A stretch of 64,000 nt of DNA from positions 1 to 64,000 of the forward strand of contig DVFP01000009.1 in the NCBI GenBank assembly GCA_018713145.1. The letters are read 5' to 3'. Below the pieces are notes generated by a model, which was not told the origin of the DNA, searched no databases, and saw only the letters and a program-made list of their open reading frames with translations. Within the stretch, counting starts at the first letter, position 1; every line of letters starts with the position of its first letter. This document shows, piece by piece, positions 17,365-24,023 of this stretch. Origin of the DNA: Candidatus Scybalocola faecavium (lineage in GTDB: Bacteria > Bacillota > Clostridia > Lachnospirales > Lachnospiraceae). The position numbers were made by a program, and so were the translations under genes.

Positions 17365-17697
17365 CTATCTCTTCAAATTCTCTAAAGCAGATGGATTATT
17401 TTCGAAAATTGCCCCAATAGCAGCGCAGTTTTCTAATTCAGAACAGTCGCCGCAGGTGGAAACGCCTTTTTCCAAAGCGCATTTCCGAATTTCACACAGA
17501 TGCTCACAAAATACGGTTTTTGCTCCGTTCACACGGCAGCCCTGGCAGTTAATATGTTCCGGCAGAATCGGCGCGTTATTTAACTTAGCCCACAGTTTCG
17601 CTGTTGTTTCACGCAAAGCTTCATCGTCATTGACCGTTGCAAGGTATGCGTCACATTTTTCGCAATCCAGACCGCAGTATCCAATCAGCTCTTTCAT
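17365..17697 (-). CDS. DUF3795 cysteine-rich protein
   Basis: The product has 110 residues. It begins MKELIGYCGLDCEKCDAYLAT, the hallmark of DUF3795 (PF12675), and has nine cysteines in pairs (CGLDCEKC, CQGCRVNG, CEHLCEIRKC, CGDCSELENC), which suggests metal or iron-sulfur binding. The function of the family is not known to me. TTGGAGGC precedes the ATG at 17697. It lies 20 bases after the NADAR gene in the same direction, so it may be co-transcribed with the toxin-antitoxin-like operon, though similar proteins occur alone. Confidence 0.8.
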   Translation of the reverse strand: MKELIGYCGLDCEKCDAYLATVNDDEALRETTAKLWAKLNNAPILPEHINCQGCRVNGAKTVFCEHLCEIRKCALEKGVSTCGDCSELENCAAIGAIFENNPSALENLKR

Positions 17698-17717
17698 AGG
17701 TTCTTTGCCTCCAATTT

Positions 17718-18191
17718 TTATAAACGCTCCCTGACCATCATAAGACTATACCCCAAAAGATTTTGTCCAAGCCATTTGCTCCGGTCAAAGCGATCAGGAT
17801 CGTTCATAGATAATCCAATTCCCCAAATACGGTCTTTAACAGCACATTCCGCCAATACCGCACTGCCGGTTTCCGTAAGCATTTTTTTTAGTTCCGTATT
17901 TTGAGAAAACTTCTCTTTAAGTCCTTCATAAACGATGATCTGACGGATTCCATTCCAATAATGATCATCATATCCTGACACAAGCCGCCCCAATGTCTTA
18001 ATATAAGCAACATCCTGAGTTTCCAGAATCTGTGTCGCGATCTTATAATCACCAAAAGCTTTTGCCTTTTGGTACATCATATACTGTTCCATTGAGGAAA
18101 ATGTTATATTGTCCATCACAAAAGAGGACATATACCAATTACTCAAGTATCCGTTTTCCTCATTGGGATTATGGAAACATACAACCTTCAT
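17718..18191 (-). CDS. NADAR family protein, probable ADP-ribosyl hydrolase
   Basis: The product has 157 residues and matches the NADAR (DUF1768, YbiA-like) family in length and pattern: NGYLSNWYMSSF, EQYMMYQKAKAFGDYKIATQIL, and the end motif VKDRIWGIGLSMNDP...W.G.NLLG with the conserved D-x-x-W-G-x-G. NADAR proteins remove ADP-ribose from guanine bases, and in DarT1-NADAR systems they act as the antitoxin. The ATG overlaps the stop of the 138-residue protein by one base (TAATG), and an ADP-ribosyltransferase-like gene heads the operon. That makes reversal of that enzyme's modification the likely role. The family call is firm, the antitoxin role is inference. Confidence 0.85.
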   Translation of the reverse strand: MKVVCFHNPNEENGYLSNWYMSSFVMDNITFSSMEQYMMYQKAKAFGDYKIATQILETQDVAYIKTLGRLVSGYDDHYWNGIRQIIVYEGLKEKFSQNTELKKMLTETGSAVLAECAVKDRIWGIGLSMNDPDRFDRSKWLGQNLLGYSLMMVRERL

Positions 18192-18607
18192 TAGGATTCA
18201 CCTACCTTTTTAACTGCCAACTCCAGGTCAAGGTCATGTAGCCCATAGTATGCTTTTTCTAAAAAGGTAACTGGGATCTTTAAAATAATTTCAGAACTAG
18301 GCATGTTAAAATACCACTGATAATAAGCATAAAACTCACCAATCCAGTCTGGTATAAAGCCTTCCATTGCTTTTCCCGGTTTTAAATGATATTTTTCTGT
18401 TTCATTAAAGTATGTCCATAATTCTTTTGCGTCCATAGTATTAACATATGCCTGAGACTGATCAATACTTTTTCTTGTCTTACTTAACATATAAGCATTA
18501 ATAAAATCTTCTGTATCTTTGTCTGGGAACCGCTGTGCTACCATGTCAAAAAGTTTCCCCTGATTTTCAACTACATCTTTCAAATATACTTCCGGGTAAG
18601 CCTGCAT
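18191..18607 (-). CDS. Unknown 138-residue protein between toxin-like and NADAR genes
   Basis: I do not recognise this protein. It is mostly helical and rich in Tyr, Phe and Trp. Landmarks are QAYPEVYLKDVVENQGKLFD (1-23), RFPDKDTEDFINAYMLSKTR (30-50), a central AKELWTYFNETEKYHLKPG and an aromatic IPDWIGEFYAYYQWYFNMPS. It has no signal peptide, membrane helix or clear DNA-binding motif. ATG at 18607 has GAGAGGTGA just upstream, and a GTG three codons earlier is less likely. It starts 5 bases after the DUF3990 stop and ends overlapping the NADAR start. The tight spacing implies one functional unit; it could be an antitoxin, a chaperone or a target-recognition subunit. Confidence 0.8.
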   Translation of the reverse strand: MQAYPEVYLKDVVENQGKLFDMVAQRFPDKDTEDFINAYMLSKTRKSIDQSQAYVNTMDAKELWTYFNETEKYHLKPGKAMEGFIPDWIGEFYAYYQWYFNMPSSEIILKIPVTFLEKAYYGLHDLDLELAVKKVGES

Positions 18608-18612
18608 GATTT

Positions 18613-19266
18613 TCACCTCTCAAATAATGTACTAAATACATTTGTTACTTTGTTTGCTTCAGAATTAACCAAATCCCTCATTTTCTTTCTTGCCAAACTA
18701 TCTCTCTGATTGTATTTATCATTAAATTCAGTATAATCTACCTCAATCAGTCCGTCTATTACTTCATGTAATTTGGAATAGGCCTTTTGAGATTTTATAC
18801 AATACTGGATTCCTAATCCGCCTAAAGAAAGCAATTCTTCAAGTATTTCAATATCCACATTATCACGTACAAATTCTTTTGCAATATAAAAGTACGACGC
18901 ATTAGCCCTCCAGCCTTTAATAACATCATATCCTTCTGTATTAACACCATACTTTTCTATAAATTTTACGGATAACACCTTATATCGTCTGGAATCATCT
19001 GCATCCCTATGCTTCATTAATTCAGCAAGCCAAGCAAGTACATTTTGCTGCTGAAAATCAAATATTTTTAGGCCATCTGTATCAAGTTCATATTTATGAA
19101 CCCACCCACACGCTTCATTCGGACGACATACCGCCCACTCTTTAGCAAGATCAAGACTTTCTGTAAGATAAAACCCCCGTCCATAGTCGTGTTTATCCTC
19201 ACCTAAACCATATGTAGGTATAACTACTTTGTCAGGAGTGCCATGAAATAAAATAATTTTGCCCAT
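18613..19266 (-). CDS. DUF3990 protein, ADP-ribosyltransferase-like toxin candidate
   Basis: The product has 217 residues. The N-terminus KIILFHGTPD (His8) and DYGRGFYLTESLDLAKEWA (Tyr33) match the H-G-T and G-x-G-[FI]-Y motifs of PARP-like ADP-ribosyltransferases, as in DUF3990 (PF13151). YDVIKGWRANASYFYIAKEFV near 113-133 and LGIQYCIKSQKA near 151-162 are the other family blocks; Gln154 could fill the third catalytic place. The remaining C-terminal 50 residues are charged and helical. ATG at 19266 has TAGGAG seven bases upstream. It heads an operon with an unknown protein and a NADAR protein, which suggests NAD-dependent modification of nucleic acid or protein and its reversal. Confidence 0.82.
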   Translation of the reverse strand: MGKIILFHGTPDKVVIPTYGLGEDKHDYGRGFYLTESLDLAKEWAVCRPNEACGWVHKYELDTDGLKIFDFQQQNVLAWLAELMKHRDADDSRRYKVLSVKFIEKYGVNTEGYDVIKGWRANASYFYIAKEFVRDNVDIEILEELLSLGGLGIQYCIKSQKAYSKLHEVIDGLIEVDYTEFNDKYNQRDSLARKKMRDLVNSEANKVTNVFSTLFER

Positions 19267-19300
19267 TTTCCATCTCCTATTTAAAGAAATTCTTTTTATC

Positions 19301-19329
19301 ATCATATCATAAAACCTTACCAAAGTCAC
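19301..19329 (-). promoter_or_regulatory. Promoter of the DUF3990-NADAR operon
   Basis: On the minus strand GTGACT (19324-19329), 17 bases, TATGAT (19301-19306), 35 bases before the start at 19266. The -35 box is weak, as expected of a regulated promoter. Confidence 0.5.
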
Positions 19330-19354
19330 GATTACGGTTACATTCCCGATTTTT

Positions 19355-19390
19355 AACAGTAACCGTTCAGCCAGCAGAACTGTTACTGTT
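19355..19390. promoter_or_regulatory. Long dyad upstream of the DUF3990 operon, possible operator
   Basis: Arms AACAGTAACCGTTC (19355-19368) and GAACTGTTACTGTT (19377-19390) pair over 14 bases with one mismatch around an 8-base centre. A further half-site CGGTTAC occurs at 19335-19341, next to the -35 box. The position suits an autoregulatory operator. Confidence 0.45.
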
Positions 19391-19525
19391 AATACGTGAT
19401 CCCAGTTTTTCCGACAATTACGGATTCAAACGCCAGTTTTTTGGTTCTTCCTCAACTTTGGGTGTCTGAACTTGAAAATGATGGCGTGATTTTTGTTTTC
19501 ACTGGGAAGATTTAATAAAGTCCAC

Positions 19526-19790
19526 TTCGGCTATCAAATGGATTTTGTTGATTAGGGCCGTAGGATTTTCCATAAGATTTCGGCTAAAATCGGCAAAAAC
19601 GTAATTAGGGCCTAATTTTGCAGCTAAATTATTCGGCTATAGATTGAAAAACTTCAATACAAGCCGAACTGAAGCCAAAAAAGTTAGGCTATAATCAGCA
19701 GAATAGCAAATCAGGCCGAAGTAGGCGCTTAAATTCTACGGCTACCAAGGCAAAAATTACATTTTGGGGTGTAGTTGGATAAATTGGCGG
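19526..19790. repeat. Degenerate 53-bp tandem repeat, five units
   Basis: Copies of TTCGGCTA or a close variant begin at 19526, 19579, 19632, 19684 (TTAGGCTA) and 19737 (TACGGCTA), a steady period of 52-53 bases. The inner block ATTAGGGCC recurs in units 1 and 2 and AGGCC in unit 4. The units have diverged over their whole length. No open frame crosses the region. The rest of 19391-19843 holds nothing else I recognise. Confidence 0.65.
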
Positions 19791-19843
19791 CCAAATATAT
19801 TTGTTTGACACCCTTCAAAGCTTAATAAAATAATCCGCTCTTA

Positions 19844-19902
19844 TAAAATAAATCAGCCAGGCCTGCTCATTTACTACACAGGTCTGGCTGATTTATTTTT
19901 TA
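19844..19902 (-). terminator. ftsH terminator
   Basis: Long stem around AAATCAGCCAG and CTGGCTGATTT with a 13-base loop, flanked by A and T tracts so that it can work in both directions. It begins 6 bases after the ftsH stop. Confidence 0.85.
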
Positions 19903-19907
19903 TCCCC

Positions 19908-21899
19908 TTACTCCGTCAGCTGAGGATGCTCCTCCTGAGCCAGGCGTTTTTCCCGGTCACAGGTTTCAAGAATATCCATAAATTCTTTACCGGTAATGGT
20001 TTCTTTTTCAAGAAGATAGGTTGCTGCCCGATCCAGCTCGGTCTTGTTATCCTTTAAAATCCGGACAGCGGTTTCATAAGCTTTTTCAATGGTCTGACGG
20101 ACGATCTCATCGGCCCGGCTCATAGTCTCATCTGAGCAGGTCTTTACCGGGCGGCCGTCCATATACTGGCTGCCGGGAAGCTCCAGTCCCATCATACCAA
20201 ACTCACTGGACATACCATACATCGTCACCATCTTACGGGCAAGATCTGTAGCTTTTTCAATATCATTGGAAGCACCGGTAGTAATCGTTCCAAACTCTAC
20301 TTCCTCCGCAGCCCGTCCTCCAACTAAGGTTACGATCTCCTGAAGGATCTCCGGCTTCTTCATAAGGAACCGTTCTTCCTCAGGCATCTGCATGGTGTAG
20401 CCTAATGCGCCGGAGGTACGGGGGATAATGGTAATCTTCTGGATCGGCTGGGTATCCTTCTGGCGTGCAGCTACAAGGGCATGACCGATCTCATGATAAG
20501 CAACAATCCGACGTTCTTCCTTGCTCATAATATGATTCTTTCTCTGCTGTCCGGCAATGATCACTTCCACAGACTCAAACAGATCTTCCTGGGAAATAAA
20601 CCGGCGGCCCAAACGCACGGCACGAAGAGCGGCCTCGTTCACAATATTTGCCAAATCCGCACCGGAAGCGCCGGAAGTTGCCAGGGCGATTTCTTCCAGG
20701 TTTACTGTATCATCCAGACGGACGTTGCGGGTATGAACCTTTAAAATATCAATACGTCCCTGCTTATCCGGCTGAGTGACGGTGATCGTCCGGTCAAAAC
20801 GACCCGGACGGCGAAGGGCCTTATCAAGCACCTCAGGACGGTTCGTCGCGCCAAGGACAACAACAGCCTTTGTCTCATCAAAGCCGTCCATCTGAGTCAA
20901 CAACTGGTTCAATGTCTGCTCACGCTCGTCATTTCCGCCAAGCTGATTGTCGCGGCTCTTACCGATGGCATCAATCTCATCAATAAAAACAATACACGGT
21001 GCTTTTTCTTCTGCCTGCTTAAACAGATCCCGGACACGGGAAGCTCCCATACCCACAAACATTTCCACAAAGTCTGAACCGGAAATGGAGAAAAAAGGAA
21101 CTCCCGCTTCACCGGCGACAGCCTTTGCAAGAAGCGTCTTACCGGTTCCCGGAGGGCCTACAAGCAGCGCGCCCTTGGGCAGCTTTGCGCCAATATCCAT
21201 ATATTTCTTAGGATTATGGAGATAATCCACGATCTCCATAAGGGATTCCTTTGCCTCATCCTGACCGGCCACATCTTTAAAAGTCACGCCGGTACCTTTT
21301 TCCATGTTATAAACCTTAGCATTGCTCTTGCCTATACCGCCAAGTCCGCCAATGCCTCCCCCCATTTTCCCCATCAGCTTCCGGCTCATAAAAGACATAA
21401 GCCACCATACAAGAAGCAGAGGAAGTATCCATGACAGCAGGAAGGAAAGGATCGGTGATACCTCTGTTGGAATGGCAATACTTGTATCTACGTTATTATC
21501 ATTGAGAGTTTTAATCAAATCCGGATCCTGTCCGTTATACCCCACCACATAATAGGCTACATTATAGGGTGTATCATCGCTGTCACTGGGAAGAGCTACC
21601 AGCCGGCCTTCACTGTCCTGAATATTAACGCCGGCAATATCCCCGGCTTCTACCTTATCCAAAAACTGTGTATAGCTGATCTCCATCTCACTGCCGGAAC
21701 CCAGCATACGGGTCATCAGGCCGTTAAGGAGCATGGTCAGTAACAGACCGATGACAATAAAAATGATGATCCGGTCAAACCTGGGCGCGTTAGGTGTGCT
21801 GTCAGGACCGCCGTTATTATTTCCGGAGCCTCTGGGAGAACCCTGATAACTTCCTGAATTTTTCATATTCAGGTTGTTTTGTTCATTATTTTTATCCAT
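19908..21899 (-). CDS. ftsH: ATP-dependent zinc metalloprotease FtsH
   Basis: The product has 663 residues. An Asn/Gly-rich cytosolic start (1-40) is followed by membrane helix 1 (43-62), an extracytoplasmic domain, membrane helix 2 (149-170) and a Gly-rich linker. The AAA domain has Walker A GPPGTGKT (248-255), Walker B IVFIDEID (303-310) and the second region of homology [20 protein letters not shown]. The zinc site is HEIGH (469-473), with a further Asp in [12 protein letters not shown]. FtsH degrades misfolded membrane proteins and some regulators. AGGAGGAAATCAT precedes the ATG. A sigma-A promoter and a perfect CIRCE element lie upstream, so HrcA repression is likely. Confidence 0.95.
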   Translation of the reverse strand: MDKNNEQNNLNMKNSGSYQGSPRGSGNNNGGPDSTPNAPRFDRIIIFIVIGLLLTMLLNGLMTRMLGSGSEMEISYTQFLDKVEAGDIAGVNIQDSEGRLVALPSDSDDTPYNVAYYVVGYNGQDPDLIKTLNDNNVDTSIAIPTEVSPILSFLLSWILPLLLVWWLMSFMSRKLMGKMGGGIGGLGGIGKSNAKVYNMEKGTGVTFKDVAGQDEAKESLMEIVDYLHNPKKYMDIGAKLPKGALLVGPPGTGKTLLAKAVAGEAGVPFFSISGSDFVEMFVGMGASRVRDLFKQAEEKAPCIVFIDEIDAIGKSRDNQLGGNDEREQTLNQLLTQMDGFDETKAVVVLGATNRPEVLDKALRRPGRFDRTITVTQPDKQGRIDILKVHTRNVRLDDTVNLEEIALATSGASGADLANIVNEAALRAVRLGRRFISQEDLFESVEVIIAGQQRKNHIMSKEERRIVAYHEIGHALVAARQKDTQPIQKITIIPRTSGALGYTMQMPEEERFLMKKPEILQEIVTLVGGRAAEEVEFGTITTGASNDIEKATDLARKMVTMYGMSSEFGMMGLELPGSQYMDGRPVKTCSDETMSRADEIVRQTIEKAYETAVRILKDNKTELDRAATYLLEKETITGKEFMDILETCDREKRLAQEEHPQLTE

Positions 21900-22039
21900 A
21901 TGATTTCCTCCTGTAGTTAATTCATATGTACTGACACACAGCCATCAAATCTTTGATCAATGATACGATCTTAAGATTAAAATTTTGTACTGTCAGCAAA
22001 TATCCGCATGTTATCCTGTCGGGGCAAGCCCCGCTTTTA

Positions 22040-22066
22040 TTAGCACTCTCAACTCCAGAGTGCTAA
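22040..22066. promoter_or_regulatory. CIRCE operator (HrcA binding site)
   Basis: TTAGCACTC, nine bases, GAGTGCTAA: an exact match to the CIRCE consensus. It lies 10 bases downstream of the -10 box of the ftsH promoter, where bound HrcA would block transcription until heat stress. Confidence 0.92.
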
Positions 22067-22075
22067 TCCACTTCT

Positions 22076-22103
22076 ATCATACCACACTTTTATATGTTTT
22101 CAA
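22076..22103 (-). promoter_or_regulatory. Sigma-A promoter of ftsH
   Basis: On the minus strand TTGAAA (22098-22103), 16-base spacer, TATGAT (22076-22081), followed at once by CIRCE. The short GC hairpin at about 22020-22032 lies in the leader RNA. Confidence 0.8.
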
Positions 22104-22130
22104 GAACCACAGTGAAGATTTTATACTTTT

Positions 22131-23015
22131 TTAATCCTTATTGGCAGATTTTAATAAATCCCTGAGTTCATCCACTGAAAACTCATAATTTTTATTACAA
22201 AAATGACAGTTGACTTCAATCGGTTTTTCCTCATCGATCATATCCTGGATTTCTTTCCTGCCAAGGCTGACGATCACCTTCTCCACCTTTTCTTTGCAGC
22301 AATCGCAGTAAAACCGGGTAGGGATCTTATCCAGAATTTCCAGATCCATACCTTCCGTCAGCTTTTCAAGCATCGTCTCCGGTGTATCGCCCCCCTGGAG
22401 CATTGTAGTCACTGAAGGGATTTTTTTCAGATTTTCCTCCAGCTTTTCAATAACAGCTTCTTCAGTAAAAGGCATCAGCTGGATAATAAAACCTCCCGCC
22501 TGCTTTACTGTATTATCTTTTTCCATGAGGACTCCCAGGGCCACACTGGAATTTACCTGCTCACTGGCGGCAAAATAATAGGTAAGATCCTCGGCAATCT
22601 CTCCGGATACAAGCTGGGTCTGGCCCACATAAGGGTCTTTAAGCCCCATATCCTTGATCACGCTTAAAACACCGGAGCCAAGAGCTCCGCCGACATCCAG
22701 CTTTCCATATGGATTTGGGGGAAGCATGACTTCCGGATGGTTAACATAGCCTTTCACATCCGCCTTTCCGTCTGCTGTCACCAAAAGTCCTCCAATAGGG
22801 CCGTCACACTGGATCTTTAACGTCAGCTTATCATCCTCTCCCTTTTGCATGCTCCCCATCATAGCTCCGGCAGTCAAAAGCCGTCCAAGAGCCGCTGTTG
22901 CCACCGGACTTGTCCCATGAGCCTGACGGGCAGTTTCCACCAGATTTCTGGTGGTTGCAGCAAAAATACGCACCTGATGATTTCCTGCTGTTGCTCGAAC
23001 AATATAATCTGTCAT
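22131..23015 (-). CDS. hslO: Redox-regulated chaperone Hsp33
   Basis: The product has 294 residues, the usual length. The C-terminal zinc switch is Cys237-Asp-Cys239 and Cys270-x-x-Cys273, which binds zinc when reduced and forms disulfides under oxidative stress to activate the chaperone. The N-terminal core has the family motifs ARQAHGTSPVATAALGRLL and QCDGPIGGLLVTADG and a middle GSGVLSVIKDMGL. The ATG at 23015 overlaps the stop of the methyltransferase gene by 4 bases. The CIRCE element lies after this gene and so acts on ftsH, not on hslO. Confidence 0.95.
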   Translation of the reverse strand: MTDYIVRATAGNHQVRIFAATTRNLVETARQAHGTSPVATAALGRLLTAGAMMGSMQKGEDDKLTLKIQCDGPIGGLLVTADGKADVKGYVNHPEVMLPPNPYGKLDVGGALGSGVLSVIKDMGLKDPYVGQTQLVSGEIAEDLTYYFAASEQVNSSVALGVLMEKDNTVKQAGGFIIQLMPFTEEAVIEKLEENLKKIPSVTTMLQGGDTPETMLEKLTEGMDLEILDKIPTRFYCDCCKEKVEKVIVSLGRKEIQDMIDEEKPIEVNCHFCNKNYEFSVDELRDLLKSANKD

Positions 23016-23800
23016 TTTATCTTTCCTTTCTCTCTTGCAATAATATACATGCGCTCGCTGTCATTTTTTACCGGATCCTTTGTAAAGGCATCATATGCTG
23101 CTACAAATTCCATTCCAGCCTGGCAAAGCAGAGCCTTAACTTCCTCTAAAGTATAAGCCCGCTGAAAATGAGTCTCCCGAAACCGTAAAAATGGCTCTCC
23201 GCCCATATCATCCCATGAGTCTTCTTCCACCGCATCCTTTATAAAAATGCTCAGCTCATATTCATTCATACGGCTTTCTTCATCATAATAGTTATCCCAG
23301 ATAAAGCTGCAGTCCTCACGATTTTCCGCGATCGTCCGCTCGCCCAGCATTTCCTTATATTTATAAAGGGTGTTCATATCAAAAATAAATATACCGCCAG
23401 GATCCAGATAATTATTTACCAGTTTAAATACCTGACATAGATCTTCCGGCTGTGTAATATAGTTCATGCTGTCGCAGATACTGACCACTGCCCTTACAGT
23501 CCCGTAAAGTTCAAAAGAACGCATGTCCTGAAGAAGATATAAAATATCGCCGGAATCTGCCATGCTTTTTTCCCGGGCGATCATGAGCATTTCCTCGGAA
23601 TTGTCAACTGCAATCATATCATATCCTTTTTCAGACAGCAAGCGGGTCATACTTCCCGTGCCGCATCCCAGCTCCAAAATAAGGCCGTCCTTAACGCCGT
23701 ATTCCTCAAGCAGTCCGGTCAGATAACCGGCCCACTCTTCATAAGGAATATTATCCATAAATGTATCATAAACCTGGGCAAAACCTGTATAAGCTTCCAC
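23012..23800 (-). CDS. Class I SAM-dependent methyltransferase
   Basis: The product has 262 residues. The SAM-binding motif is LILELGCGTGSMTRLL near residues 40-55, followed by MIAVDNSEEMLMIAR (motif II) and the motif IV-like AVVSICDSMNYI. The N-terminus YTGFAQVYDTFMDNIPYEEW is typical of the YqeM-like group of Firmicutes. The target is unknown. The start is GTG at 23800 after AAAGGAGCC. The gene overlaps hslO by 4 bases, and the pairing of these two is common in Clostridia. Confidence 0.88.
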   Translation of the reverse strand: MEAYTGFAQVYDTFMDNIPYEEWAGYLTGLLEEYGVKDGLILELGCGTGSMTRLLSEKGYDMIAVDNSEEMLMIAREKSMADSGDILYLLQDMRSFELYGTVRAVVSICDSMNYITQPEDLCQVFKLVNNYLDPGGIFIFDMNTLYKYKEMLGERTIAENREDCSFIWDNYYDEESRMNEYELSIFIKDAVEEDSWDDMGGEPFLRFRETHFQRAYTLEEVKALLCQAGMEFVAAYDAFTKDPVKNDSERMYIIAREKGKIK

Positions 23801-23890
23801 AATCTCAGGCTCCTTTCCTTAATTCACCAGCTACCCATATTGTAATGGCATAATTTTTTTTCGTCAAGTGAAACAGATTCTGCCGCTACT

Positions 23891-23905
23891 GTTCACAAAG
23901 TGAAC
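23891..23905. promoter_or_regulatory. Perfect palindrome upstream of the GH3 gene
   Basis: GTTCAC, AAA, GTGAAC, centred 55 bases upstream of the -35 box of the GH3 promoter. It is a candidate operator for an unidentified regulator. Confidence 0.4.
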
Positions 23906-23949
23906 CGTAGACTGCTGTTTATATGTAACCGAAACACTGCGTTCTTTTC

Positions 23950-23978
23950 TTGCCTTTATGCCGGGATTTTGATAAAAT
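23950..23978 (+). promoter_or_regulatory. Sigma-A promoter of the GH3 gene
   Basis: TTGCCT (23950-23955), 17-base spacer, TAAAAT (23973-23978), 45 bases before the start codon. Confidence 0.65.
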
Positions 23979-24023
23979 AAACTTACATTTGCAGCTTATG
24001 AAAATGAAGGAGGTACTATTGAT

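Noticed and set aside
19526..19790. Evenly spaced repeats as a CRISPR array
   Set aside because: The units diverge along their full length, there is no constant repeat with unrelated spacers, and no cas genes are present.
22020..22032. CGGGGCAAGCCCCG hairpin as a terminator
   Set aside because: The stem is short, and on the minus strand it lies in the ftsH leader without a T-run, so it would not end transcription usefully.
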